Shown: positions 1-12,800 of the stretch, piece by piece
How positions within the stretch are numbered: the stretch's first letter is position 1
Layout: each line of letters opens with the position of its first letter
Assembly: GCA_036435485.1 (NCBI GenBank)
Contig: CM071595.1
Location: forward strand, 1,674,001 to 1,738,000
Length of the DNA stretch: 64,000 bases
DNA from: Saposhnikovia divaricata
Taxonomy: Eukaryota > Streptophyta > Magnoliopsida > Apiales > Apiaceae
Direction: 5' to 3'
Translations under genes and position numbers: made by a program
The notes under the pieces: model-generated
The model's input: the letters and a program-made list of their open reading frames with translations, nothing else
What the model was told of the DNA's origin: nothing
Databases searched by the model: none

Positions 1-3
1 ATA
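1..3 (+). repeat. Last 3 bases of a truncated D-type monomer
   Basis: The window starts inside the array: bases 1-3 (ATA) are the end of the monomer preceding the first A anchor. The array therefore extends beyond the left edge. Confidence 0.8.
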
Positions 4-510
4 TAAGCTCCGATACAGGTCTGAATTGTGCCAAATAAAATTTCGTTGAATTCCAATAACCCATAGGAACAAAATATTTAAAAATATCAACAAAATGGTC
101 CGACCCGATTTTTAACAATATCCCGTGTACTAACCCCTTTGAGGATTATCCAAAAACCGAGTTTTGACTATATCAGCTCCGATTCAGGTCTGAATTGCGT
201 CAAATAAAATTTCGTTGAATTCCAATAACCCATAGGAACAAAATATTTAAAAATATCCACAAAATGGTCCGACCCGATTTTTAACAATATCCCGTGTACT
301 AACCCCTTTGAAAATTTTCCGAAAACCTAGTTTCGATCATATCAGCTCCGATTCCGGTCTGAATTGCGTCAAATAAAATTTCGTTGAATTCCAATAACCC
401 ATAGGAACAAAATATTTAGAAATATCCACAAAATGGTCCGACTCGATTTTTAACAATATCCCGTGTACTAACCCCTTTGAGGATTATCCAAAAACCGAGT
501 TTTGACTATA
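4..510 (+). repeat. Irregular HOR unit, trimer A-C-D (507 bp)
   Basis: Three monomers. After A, the next monomer starts TCAGCTCCGATTCAGG and runs into TTTAAAAATATCCAC, CCGACCCG and GAGAATTTTCC, so it is C, and it is followed by D. Class B is missing. B and C are identical over their first half, so one unequal exchange there would remove exactly one monomer. The same A-C-D form recurs at 16562-17068. Confidence 0.88.
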
Positions 511-1355
511 TAAGCTCCGATACAGGTCTGAATTGTGTCAAATAAAATTTCGTTAAATTCCAATAACCCATAGGAACAAAATATTTAAAAATATCAACAA
601 AATGGTCCGACCCGATTTTTAACAATATCCCGTGTACTAACCCCTTTGAGGATTATCCAAAAACAGAATTTTGACTATATCAGCTCCGATTCAGGTCTGA
701 ATTGCGTTAAATAAAATTTCGTTGAATTCCAATAACCCATAGGAACAAAATATGTAAAAATATCCTTAAAATGGTCCGACTCTATTTTTAACAATATCCC
801 GTGTACTAACCACTTTGAGGATTATCCGAAAACCGAGTTTCGTTCATATCACCTCCGATTCAGGTCTGAATTGCGTCAAATAAAATTTCGTTGAATTCCA
901 ATAACCCATAGGAACAAAATATGTAAAAATATCCTTAAAATGGTCCGACTCGATTTTTAACAATATCCCGTGTACTAACCACTTTGAGGATTATCCAAAA
1001 ACCGAGTTTCGTTCATATCAGCTCCGATTCAGGTCTGAATTGCGTCAAATAAAATTTCGTTGAATTCCAAAAACCCATAGGAACAAAATATTTAAAAATA
1101 TCCATAAAATGGACCGACCCGATTTTTAACAATATCCCGTGTACTAACCCCTTTGAGAATTTTCCGAAAACCGAGTTTCGATCATATCAGCTCCGATTCC
1201 GGTCTGAATTGCGTCAAATAAAATTTCGTTTAATTCCAATAACCCATAGGAACAAAATATGTAAAAATATCCACAAATTGGTCCGACTCGATTTTTAACA
1301 ATATCCCGTGTACTAACCCCTTTGAGGATTATCCAAAAACCGAGTTTTGACTATA
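511..1355 (+). repeat. Irregular HOR unit, pentamer A-B-B-C-D (845 bp)
   Basis: Five monomers with two successive B types. The first has GCGTTAAAT and the second starts TCACCTCC. Both contain TCCTTAAAATGG and lead to CCACTTTG. The C monomer has AAAAACCCATAGG and GGACCGACCC, and D is the D3 subtype (CGTTTAATTCC, CAAATTGG). This is the reciprocal kind of product to the trimer before it. Confidence 0.86.
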
Positions 1356-2707
1356 TAAGCTCCGATACAGGTCTGAATTGTGTCAAATAAAATTTCGTTG
1401 AATTCCAATAATCCATAGGAACAAAATATTTAAAAATATCAACAAAATGGTCCGACCCGATTTTTAACAATATCCCGTGTACTAACCCCTTTGAGGATTA
1501 TCCAAAAACCGAGTTTTGACTATATCAGCTCCGATTCAGGTCTGAATTGCGTCAAATAAAATTTCGTTGAATTCCAATAACCCATAGGAACAAAATATGT
1601 AAAAATATCCTTAAAATGGTCCGACTCGATTTTTAACAATATCCCGTGTACTAACCACTTTGAGGATTATCCGAAAACCGAGTTTCGTTCATATCAGCTC
1701 CGATTCAGGTCTGAATTGCGTCAAATAAAATTTCGTTGAATTCCAATAACCCATAGGAACAAAATATTTAAAAATATCCACAAAATGGTCCGACCCGATT
1801 TTTAACAATATCCCGTGTACTAACCCCTTTGAGAATTTTCCGAAAACCGAGTTTCGATCATATCAGCTCCGATTCCGGTCCGAACTGCGTCAAATAAAAT
1901 TTTATTGAATTCCAATAACCCATAGGAACAGAATATGTAAAAATATCCACAAAATGGTCCGACTCGATTTTTAACAATATCCCGTGTACTAACCCCTTTG
2001 AGGATTATCCAAAAACCGAGTTTTGACTATATAAGCTCCGATACAGGTCTGAATTGTGTCAAATAAAATTTCGTTGAATTCCAATAACCCATAGGAACAA
2101 AATATTTAAAAATATCAACAAAATGGTCTGACCCGATTTTTAACAATATCCCGTGTACTAACCCCTTTGAGGATTATCCAAAAACCGAGTTTTGACTATA
2201 TCAGCTCCGATTCAGGTCTGAATTGCGTCAAATAAAATTTCGTTGAATTCCAATAACCCATAGGAACAAAATATGTAAAAATATCCTTAAAATGGTCCGA
2301 CTCGATTTTTAACAATATCCCGTGTACTAACCACTTTGAGGATTATCCGAAAACCGAGTTTCGTTCATATCAGCTCCGATTCAGGTCTGAATTGCGTCAA
2401 ATAAAATTTCGTTGAATTCCAATAACCCATAGGAACAAAATATTTAAAAATATCCATAAAATGGTCCGACCCGATTTTTAACAATATCTCGTGTACTAAC
2501 CCCTTTGAGAATTTTCCGAAAACCGAGTTTCGATCATATCAACTCCGATTCCGGTCTGAATTGCGTCAAATAAAATTTCGTTTAATTCCAATAACCCATT
2601 GGAACAAAATATTTAGAAATATCCACAAAATGGTCCGACTCGATTTTTAACAATATCCCGTGTACTAACCCCTTTGAGGATTATCCAAAAACCGAGTTTT
2701 GACTATA
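1356..2707 (+). repeat. Two tetramer HOR units A-B-C-D
   Basis: Units start at 1356 and 2032, each 676 bp. The first ends with a D1 copy marked by GGAACAGAATATG (G at 1931). The second has C with TCCATAAAATGG and a D3 copy with CCCATTGG. Both markers recur 2365 bp downstream. Confidence 0.9.
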
Positions 2708-3720
2708 TAAGCTCCGATACAGGTCTGAATTGTGTCAAATAAAATTTCGTTGAATTCCAATAACCCATAGGAACAAAATATTTAAAAATATCAACAAAAT
2801 GGTCCGACCCGATTTTTAACAATATCCCGTGTACTAACCCCTTTGAGGATTATCCAAAAATCGAATTTTGACTATATCAGCTCCGATTCAGGTCTGAATT
2901 GCGTTAAATAAAATTTCGTTGAATTCCAATAACCCATAGAACAAAATATGTAAAAATATCCTTAAAATGGTCCGACTCGATTTTTAACAATATCCCGTGT
3001 ACTAACCACTTTGAGGATTATCCGAAAACCGAGTTTCGTTCATATCACCTCCGATTCAGGTCTGAATTGCGTCAAATAAAATTTCGTTGAATTCCAATAA
3101 CCCATAGGAACAAAATATTTAAAAATATCCACAAAATGGTCCGACCTGATTTTTAACAATATCCCGTGTACTAACCCCTTTGAGAATTTTCCGAAAACCG
3201 AGTTTCGATCATATCAGCTCCGATTCCAGTCTGAATTGCGTCAAATAAAATTTCGTTGAATTCCAATAACCCATAGGAACAAAATATGTAAAAATATCCT
3301 TAAAATGGTCCGACTCGATTTTTAACAATATCCCGTGTACTAACCACTTTGAGGATTATCCGAAAACCGAGTTTCGTTCATATCAGCTCCGATTCAGGTC
3401 TGAATTGCGTCAAATAAAATTTCGTTGAATTCCAATAACCCATAGGAACAAAATATTTAAAAATATCCACAAAATGGTCCGACCCGATTTTTAACAATAT
3501 CCCGTGTACTAACCCCTTTGAGAATTTTCCGAAAACCGAGTTTCGATCATATCAGCTCCGATTCCGGTCCGAACTGCGTCAAATAAAATTTTGTTGAATT
3601 CCAATAACCCATAGGAACAAAATATGTAAAAATATTCACAAAATGGTCCGACTCGATTTTTAACAATATCCCGTGTACTAACCCCTTTGAGGATTATCCA
3701 AAAACCGATTTTTGACTATA
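2708..3720 (+). repeat. Irregular HOR unit, hexamer A-B-C-D/B-C-D (1013 bp)
   Basis: Six monomers with one missing base (CCATAGAACAAAA, near 2938). The fourth monomer starts as D (GATTCCAGTCTG) but ends as B (TCCTTAAAATGG, CCGACTCG, CCACTTTG), so it is a D/B recombinant. A normal C and D1 follow. A single exchange between a D and a B in neighbouring units accounts for the two extra monomers. Confidence 0.86.
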
Positions 3721-5747
3721 TAAGCTCCGATACAGGTCTGAATTGTGTCAAATAAAATTTCGTTGAATTCCAATAACCCATAGGAACAAAATATTTAAAA
3801 ATATCAACAAAATGGTCCGACCCAATTTTTAACAATATCCCGTGTACTAACCCCTTTGAGGATTATCCAAAAACCGAGTTTTGACTATATCAGCTCCGAT
3901 TCATGTCTGAATTGCGTCAAATAAAATTTCGTTGAATTCCAATAACCCATATGAACAAAATATGTAAAAATATCCTTAAAATGGTCCGACTCGATTTTTA
4001 ACAATATCCCGTGTACTAACCACTTTGAGGATTATCCGAAAACCGAGTTTCGTTCATATCAGCTCCGATTCAGGTCTGAATTGCGTCAAATAAAATTTCG
4101 TTGAATTCCAATAACCCATAGGAACAAAATATTTAAAAATATCCACAAAATGGTCCGACCCGATTTTTAACAATATCCCGTGTACTAACCCCTTTGAGAA
4201 TTTTCCGAAAACCGAGTTTCGATCATATCAGCTCCGATTCCGGTCCGAACTGCGTCAAATAAAATTTTGTTGAATTCCAATAACCCATAGGAACAGAATA
4301 TGTAAAAATATCCACAAAATGGTCCGACTCGATTTTTAACAATATCCCGTGTACTAACCCCTTTGAGGATTATCCAAAAACCGAGTTTTGACTATATAAG
4401 CTCCGATACAGGTCTGAATTGTGTCAAATAAAATTTCGTTGAATTCCAATAACCCATAGGAACAAAATATTTAAAAATATCAACAAAATGGTCCGACCCG
4501 ATTTTTAACAATATCCCGTGTACTAACCCCTTTGAGGATTATCCAAAAACCGAGTTTTGACTATATCAGCTCCGATTCAGGTCTGAATTGCGTCAAATAA
4601 AATTTCGTTGAATTCCAATAACCCATAGGAACAAAATATGTAAAAATATCCTTAAAATGGTCCGACTCGATTTTTAACAATATCCCGTGTACTAACCACT
4701 TTGAGGATTATCCGAAAACCGAGTTTCGTTCATATCAGCTCCGATTCAGGTCTGAATTGCGTCAAATAAAATTTCGTTGAATTCCAATAACCCATAGGAA
4801 CAAAATATTTAAAAATATCCATAAAATGGTCCGACCCGATTTTTAACAATATCCCGTGTACTAACCCCTTTGAGAATTTTCCGAAAACCGAGTTTCGATC
4901 ATATCAACTCCGATTCCGGTCTGAATTGCGTCAAATAAAATTTCGTTTAATTCCAATAACCCATTGGAACAAAATATGTAAAAATATCCACAAAATGGTC
5001 CGACTCGATTTTTAACAATATCCCGTGTACTAACCCCTTTGAGGATTATCCTAAAACCGAGTTTTGACTATATAAGCTCCGATACAGGTCTGAATTGTGT
5101 CAAATAAAATTTCGTTGAATTCCAATAACCCATAGGAACAAAATATTTAAAAATATCAACAAAATGGTCCGACCCGATTTTTAACAATATCCCGTGTACT
5201 AACCCCTTTGAGGATTATCCAAAAACCGAATTTTGACTATATCAGCTCCGATTCAGGTCTGAATTGCGTTAAATAAAATTTCGTTGAATTCCAATAACCC
5301 ATAGGAACAAAATATGTAAAAATATCCTTAAAATGGTCCGACTCGATTTTTAACAATATCCCGTGTACTAACCACTTTGAGGATTATCCGAAAACCGAGT
5401 TTCGTTCATATCACCTCCGATTCAGGTCTGAATTGCGTCAAATAAAATTTCGTTGAATTCCAATAACCCATAGGAATAAAATATTTAAAAATATCCACAA
5501 AATGGTCCGACCCGATTTTTAACAATATCCCGTGTACTAACCCCTTTGAGAATTTTCCGAAAACCGAGTTTCGATCATATCATCTCCGATTCCGGTCTGA
5601 ATTGCGTCAAATAAAATTCGTTGAATTCCAATAACCCATAGGAACAAAATATTTAAAAATATCCACAAAATGGTCCGACTCGATTTTTAACAATATCCCG
5701 TGTACTAACCCCTTTGAGGATTATCCAAAAACCGAGTTTTGACTATA
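3721..5747 (+). repeat. Three tetramer HOR units
   Basis: Units start at 3721, 4397 and 5073 (676, 676 and 675 bp). They repeat the marker order of the two units at 1356-2707 plus the start of the next. The last carries a D2 monomer with a one-base deletion, AAATAAAATTCG near 5612-5620, and a C with GGAATAAAATATT. Confidence 0.9.
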
Positions 5748-6760
5748 TAAGCTCCGATACAGGTCTGAATTGTGTCAAATAAAATTTCATTGAATTCCAA
5801 TAACCCATAGGAACAAAATATTTAAAAATATCAACAAAATGGTCCGACCCAATTTTTAACAATATCCCGTGTACTAACCCCTTTGAGGATTATCCAAAAA
5901 CCGAGTTTTGACTATATCAGCTCCGATTCAGGTCTGAATTGCGTCAAATAAAATTTCGTTGAATTCCAATAACCCATAGGAACAAAATATGTAAAAATAT
6001 CCTTAAAATGGTCTGACTCGATTTTTAACAATATCCCGTGTACTAACCACTTTGAGGATTATCCGAAAACCGAGTTTCGTTCATATCAGCTCCGATTCAG
6101 GTCTGAATTGCGTCAAATAAAATTTCGTTGAATTCCAATAACCCATAGGAACAAAATATTTTAAAATATCCACAAAATGGTCCGACCCGATTTTTAACAA
6201 TATCCCGTGTACTAACCCCTTTGAGGATTATCCAAAAACCGAGTTTTGACTATATGAGCTCCGATTCAGGTCTGAATTGCGTCAAATAAAATTTCGTTGA
6301 ATTCCAATAACCCATAGGAACAAAATATGTAAAAATATCCTTAAAATGGTCCGACTCGATTTTTAACAATATCCCGTGTACTAACCACTTTGAGGATTAT
6401 CCGAAAACCGAGTTTCGTTCATATCACCTCCGATTCAGGTCTGAATTGCGTCAAATAAAATTTCGTTGAATTCCAATAACCCATAGGAACAAAATATTTA
6501 AAAATATTCACAAAATGGTCCGACCCGATTTTTAACAATATCCCGTGTACTAACCCCTTTGAGAATTTTCCGAAAACCGAGTTTCGATCATATCAGCTCC
6601 GATTCCGGTCTGAATTGCGTCAAATAAAATTCGTTGAATTCCAATAACCCATAGGAACAAAATATTTAAAAATATCCACAAAATGGTCCGACTCGATTTT
6701 TAACAATATCCCGTGTACTAACCCCTTTGAGGATTATCCAAAAACCGAGTTTTGACTATA
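5748..6760 (+). repeat. Irregular HOR unit, hexamer A-B-C/A-B-C-D (1013 bp)
   Basis: The third monomer starts as C and then takes the end of A (CCGACCCG, GAGGATTATCCAAAAACC, GAGTTTTGACTATA). It also has a TATTTTAAAATATCC variant near 6158. The next B begins TGAGCTCC, creating a SacI-type GAGCTC. D is D2 with the one-base deletion AAAATTCG near 6628. The entire form recurs at 8789-9801. Confidence 0.87.
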
Positions 6761-8788
6761 TAAGCTCCGATACAGGTCTGAATTGTGTCAAATAAAATTT
6801 CGTTGAATTCCAATAACCCATAGGAACAAAATATTTAAAAATATCAACAAAATGGTCCGACCCGATTTTTAACAATATCCCGTGTACTAACCCCTTTGAG
6901 GATTATCCAAAAACCGAGTTTTGACTCTATCAGCTCCGATTCAGGTCTGAATTTCGTCAAATAAAATTTCGTTGAATTCCAATAACCCATAGGAACAAAA
7001 TATGTAAAAATATCCTTAAAATGGTCCGACTCAATTTTTAACAATATCCCGTGTACGTTACACTTTGAGGATTATCCGAAAACCGAGTTTCGTTCATATC
7101 ACCTCCGATTCAGGTCTGAATTGCGTCAAATAATATTTCGTTGAATTCCAATAACCCATAGGAACAAAATATTTAAAAATATTCACAAAATGGTCCGACC
7201 CGATTTTTAACAATATCCCGTGTACTAACCCCTTTGAGAATTTTCCGAAAACCGAGTTTCGATCATATCAGCTCCGATTCCGGTCTGAATTGCGTCAAAT
7301 AAAATTTCGTTGAATTCCAATAACCCACAGGAACAAAATATTTAAAAATATCCACAAAATGGTCCGACTAGATTTTTAACAATATCCCGTGTACTAACCC
7401 CTTTGAGGATTATCCAAAAACCGAGTTTTGACTATATAAGCTCCGATACAGGTCTGAATTGTGTCAAATAAAATTTCGTTGAATTCCAATAACCCATAGG
7501 AACAAAATATTTAAAAATATCAACAAAATGGTCCGACCCGTTTTTTAACAATATCCCGTGTACTAACCCCTTTGAGGATTATCCAAAAACCGAGTTTTGA
7601 CTATATCAGCTCCGATTCAGGTCTGAATTGCGTCAAATAAAATTTCGTTGAATTCCAATAACCCATAGGAACAAAATATGTAAAAATATCCTTAAAATGG
7701 TCCGACTCGATTTTTAACAATATCCCGTGTACTAACCACTTTGAGGATTATCCAAAAACCGAGTTTCGTTCATATCAGCTCCGATTCAGGTCTGAATTGC
7801 GTCAAATAAAATTTCGTTGAATTCCAAAAACCCATAGGAACAAAATATTTAAAAATATCCATAAAATGGACCGACCCGATTTTTAACAATATCCCGTGTA
7901 CTAACCCCTTTGAGAATTTTCCTAAAACCGAGTTTCGATCATATCAGCTCCGATTCCGGTCTGAATTGCGTCAAATAAAATTTCGTTTAATTCCAATAAC
8001 CCATAGGAACAAAATATGTAAAAATATCCACAAATTGGTCCGACTCGATTTTTAACAATATCCCGTGTACTAACCCCTTTGAGGATTATCCAAAAACCGA
8101 GTTTTGACTATATAAGCTCCGATACAGGTCTGAATTGTGTCAAATAAAATTTCGTTGAATTCCAATAACCCATAGGAACAAAATATTTAAAAATATCAAC
8201 AAAATGGTCCGACCCGATTTTTAACAATATCCCGTGTACTAACCCCTTTGAGGATTATCCAAAAACCGAGTTTTGACTATATCAGCTCCGATTCAGGTCT
8301 GAATTGCGTCAAATAAAATTTCGTTGAATTCCAATAACCCATAGGAACAAAATATGTAAAAATATCCTTAAAATGGTCCGACTCGATTTTTAACAATATC
8401 CCGTGTACTAACCACTTTGAGGATTATCCGAAAACCGAGTTTCGTTCATATCAGCTCCGATTCAGGTCTGAATTGCGTCAAATAAAATTTCGTTGAATTC
8501 CAATAACCCATAGGAACAAAATATTTAAAAATATCCACAAAATGGTCCGACCCGATTTTTAACAATATCCCGTGTACTAACCCCTTTGAGAATTTTTCGA
8601 AAACCGAGTTTCGATCATATCAGCTCCGATTCCGGTCCGAACTGCGTCAAATAAAATTTTGTTGAATTCCAATAACCCATAGGAACAAAATATGTAAAAA
8701 TATCCACAAAATGGTCCGACTCGATTTTTAACAATATCCCGTGTACTAACCCCTTTGAGGATTATCCAAAAACCGATTTTTGACTATA
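6761..8788 (+). repeat. Three tetramer HOR units with distinctive variants
   Basis: Units at 6761, 7437 and 8113, all 676 bp. The first has GACTCTATCAG, GAATTTCGTC, CCGACTCAATT, AATAATATTTCG, CCCACAGG and CCGACTAGATT. The second has CCGTTTTTTAAC, CCAAAAACCGAGTTTCG, GGACCGACCC and CCTAAAACC. The third has the D1 subtype and an ending CCGATTTTTGAC. A four-base microinversion lies at 7057-7060. Confidence 0.9.
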
Positions 8789-9801
8789 TAAGCTCCGATA
8801 CAGGTCTGAATTGTGTCAAATAAAATTTCGTTGAATTCCAATAACCCATAGGAACAAAATATTTAAAAATATCAACAAAATGGTCCGACCCGATTTTTAA
8901 CAATATCCCGTGTACTAACCCCTTTGAGGATTATCCAAAAACCGAGTTTTGACTATATCAGCTCCGATTCAGGTCTGAATTGCGTCAAATAAAATTTCGT
9001 TGAATTCCAATAACCCATAGGAACAAAATATGTAAAAATATCCTTAAAATGGTCTGACTCGATTTTTAACAATATCCCGTGTACTAACCACTTTGAGGAT
9101 TATCCGAAAACCGAGTTTCGTTCATATCAGCTCCGATTCAGGTCTGAATTGCGTCAAATAAAATTTCGTTGAATTCCAATAACCCATAGGAACAAAATAT
9201 TTTAAAATATCCACAAAATGGTCCGACCCGATTTTTAACAATATCCCGTGTACTAACCCCTTTGAGGATTATCCAAAAACCGAGTTTTGACTATATGAGC
9301 TCCGATTCAGGTCTGAATTGCGTCAAATAAAATTTCGTTGAATTCCAATAACCCATAGGAACAAAATATGTAAAAATATCCTTAAAATGGTCCGACTCGA
9401 TTTTTAACAATATCCCGTGTACTAACCACTTTGAGGATTATCCGAAAACCGAGTTTCGTTCATATCACCTCCGATTCAGGTCTGAATTGCGTCAAATAAA
9501 ATTTCGTTGAATTCCAATAACCCATAGGAACAAAATATTTAAAAATATTCACAAAATGGTCCGACCCGATTTTTAACAATATCCCGTGTACTAACCCCTT
9601 TGAGAATTTTCCGAAAACCGAGTTTCGATCATATCAGCTCCGATTCCGGTCTGAATTGCGTCAAATAAAATTCGTTGAATTCCAATAACCCATAGGAACA
9701 AAATATTTAAAAATATCCACAAAATGGTCCGACTCGATTTTTAACAATATCCCGTGTACTAACCCCTTTGAGGATTATCCAAAAACCGAGTTTTGACTAT
9801 A
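8789..9801 (+). repeat. Irregular HOR unit, hexamer A-B-C/A-B-C-D, second copy
   Basis: Same order and same private variants (GGTCTGACTCG, TATTTTAAAATATCC, TGAGCTCC, AAAATTCG) as the unit 3041 bp upstream. It is a recent copy, not an independent recombination event. Confidence 0.88.
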
Positions 9802-12800
9802 TAAGCTCCGATACAGGTCTGAATTGTGTCAAATAAAATTTCGTTGAATTCCAATAACCCATAGGAACAAAATATTTAAAAATATCAACAAAATGGTCCG
9901 ACCCGATTTTTAACAATATCCCGTGTACTAACCCCTTTGAGGATTATCCAAAAACCGAGTTTTGACTCTATCAGCTCCGATTCAGGTCTGAATTTCGTCA
10001 AATAAAATTTCGTTGAATTCCAATAACCCATAGGAACAAAATATGTAAAAATATCCTTAAAATGGTCCGACTCAATTTTTAACAATATCCCGTGTACTAA
10101 CCACTTTGAGGATTATCCGAAAACCGAGTTTCGTTCATATCACCTCCGATTCAGGTCTGAATTGCGTCAAATAATATTTCGTTGAATTCCAATATCCCAT
10201 AGGAACAAAATATTTAAAAATATTCACAAAATGGTCCGACCCGATTTTTAACAATATCCCGTGTACTAACCCCTTTGAGAATTTTCCGAAAACCGAGTTT
10301 CGATCATATCAGCTCCGATTCCGGTCTGAATTGCGTCAAATAAAATTTCGTTGAATTCCAATAACCCACAGGAACAAAATATTTAAAAATATCCACAAAA
10401 TGGTCCGACTAGATTTTTAACAATATCCCGTGTACTAACCCCTTTGAGGATTATCCAAAAACCGAGTTTTGACTATATAAGCTCCGATACAGGTCTGAAT
10501 TGTGTCAAATAAAATTTCGTTGAATTCCAATAACCCATAGGAACAAAATATTTAAAAATATCAACAAAATGGTCCGACCCGTTTTTTAACAATATCCCGT
10601 GTACTAACCCCTTTGAGGATTATCCAAAAACCGAGTTTTGACTATATCAGCTCCGATTCAGGTCTGAATTGCGTCAAATAAAATTTCGTTGAATTCCAAT
10701 AACCCATAGGAACAAAATATGTAAAAATATCCTTAAAATGGTCCGACTCGATTTTTAACAATATCCCGTGTACTAACCACTTTGAGGATTATCCAAAAAC
10801 CGAGTTTCGTTCATATCAGCTCCGATTCAGGTCTGAATTGCGTCAAATAAAATTTCGTTGAATTCCAAAAACCCATAGGAACAAAATATTTAAAAATATC
10901 CATAAAATGGACCGACCCGATTTTTAACAATATCCCGTGTACTAACCCCTTTGAGAATTTTCCTAAAACCGAGTTTCGATCATATCAGCTCCGATTCCGG
11001 TCTGAATTGCGTCAAATAAAATTTCGTTTAATTCCAATAACCCATAGGAACAAAATATGTAAAAATATCCACAAATTGGTCCGACTCGATTTTTAACAAT
11101 ATCCCGTGTACTAACCCCTTTGAGGATTATCCAAAAACCGAGTTTTGACTATATAAGCTCCGATACAGGTCTGAATTGTGTCAAATAAAATTTCGTTGAA
11201 TTCCAATAACCCATAGGAACAAAATATTTAAAAATATCAACAAAATGGTCCGACCCGATTTTTAACAATATCCCGTGTACTAACCCCTTTGAGGATTATC
11301 CAAAAACCGAGTTTTGACTATATCAGCTCCGATTCAGGTCTGAATTGCGTCAAATAAAATTTCGTTGAATTCCAATAACCCATAGGAACAAAATATGTAA
11401 AAATATCCTTAAAATGGTCCGACTCGATTTTTAACAATATCCCGTGTACTAACCACTTTGAGGATTATCCAAAAACCGAGTTTCGTTCATATCAGCTCCG
11501 ATTCAGGTCTGAATTGCGTCAAATAAAATTTCGTTGAATTCCAAAAACCCATAGGAACAAAATATTTAAAAATATCCATAAAATGGACCGACCCGATTTT
11601 TAACAATATCCCGTGTACTAACCCCTTTGAGAATTTTCCTAAAACCGAGTTTCGATCATATCAGCTCCGATTCCGGTCTGAATTGCGTCAAATAAAATTT
11701 CGTTTAATTCCAATAACCCATAGGAACAAAATATGTAAAAATATCCACAAATTGGTCCGACTCGATTTTTAACAATATCCCGTGTACTAACCCCTTTGAG
11801 GATTATCCAAAAACCGAGTTTTGACTATATAAGCTCCGATACAGGTCTGAATTGTGTCAAATAAAATTTCGTTGAATTCCAATAACCCATAGGAACAAAA
11901 TATTTAAAAATATCAACAAAATGGTCCGACCCGATTTTTAACAATATCCCGTGTACTAACCCCTTTGAGGATTATCCAAAAACCGAGTTTTGACTATATC
12001 AGCTCCGATTCAGGTCTGAATTGCGTCAAATAAAATTTCGTTGAATTCCAATAACCCATAGGAACAAAATATGTAAAAATATCCTTAAAATGGTCCGACT
12101 CGATTTTTAACAATATCCCGTGTACTAACCACTTTGAGGATTATCCGAAAACCGAGTTTCGTTCATATCAGCTCCGATTCAGGTCTGAATTGCGTCAAAT
12201 AAAATTTCGTTGAATTCCAATAACCCATAGGAACAAAATATTTAAAAATATCCACAAAATGGTCCGACCCGATTTTTAACAATATCCCGTGTACTAACCC
12301 CTTTGAGAATTTTCCGAAAACCGAGTTTCGATCATATCAGCTCCGATTCCGGTCCGAACTGCGTCAAATAAAATTTTGTTGAATTCCAATAACCCATAGG
12401 AACAAAATATGTAAAAATATCCACAAAATGGTCCGACTCGATTTTTAACAATATCCCGTGTACTAACCCCTTTGAGGATTATCCAAAAACCGATTTTTGA
12501 CTATATAAGCTCCGATACAGGTCTGAATTGTGTCAAATAAAATTTCGTTGAATTCCAATAACCCATAGGAACAAAATATTTAAAAATATCAACAAAATGG
12601 TCCGACCCGATTTTTAACAATATCCCGTGTACTAACCCCTTTGAGGATTATCCAAAAACCGAGTTTTGACTATATCAGCTCCGATTCAGGTCTGAATTGC
12701 GTCAAATAAAATTTTGTTGAATTCCAATAACCCATAGGAACAAAATATGTAAAAATATCCTTAAAATGGTCCGACTCGATTTTTAACAATATCCCGTGTA

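Larger units (their letters stand above)
1356..5600 (+). repeat. Segmental duplication, offset 2365 bp
   Basis: The marker order at about 1.36-3.2 kb repeats at about 3.72-5.6 kb: GGAACAGAATATG at 1931 and 4296, D3 with CCCATTGG in the units at 2032 and 4397, GAATTTTGAC with GCGTTAAAT in the units at 2708 and 5073. The offset is 14 x 169 - 1, and it becomes 2366 after a private one-base loss near 2938. Confidence 0.78.
5900..11470 (+). repeat. Segmental duplication, offset 3041 bp
   Basis: About 5.9-8.43 kb matches about 8.94-11.47 kb at an offset of 18 x 169 - 1. Shared private variants include GGTCTGACTCG (6011 and 9052), TGAGCTCC, GACTCTATCAG, CCGACTAGATT and CCGTTTTTTAAC (7541 and 10582). 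The only differences I saw by eye are the 7057-7060 microinversion and ATAACCC/ATATCCC at 7154/10195. Confidence 0.88.

Noticed and set aside
6844..7044. 66-codon open reading frame on the minus strand
   Set aside because: It spans just over one satellite monomer and is open only because private substitutions (GACTCTATCAG, GAATTTCGTC, CCGACTCAATT) removed stops present in other copies. No start context, domain or coding constraint is visible.
9885..10085. Identical 66-codon minus-strand frame
   Set aside because: It is the 3041-bp duplicate of the frame at 6844-7044, so its conservation reflects recent duplication, not selection on a protein.
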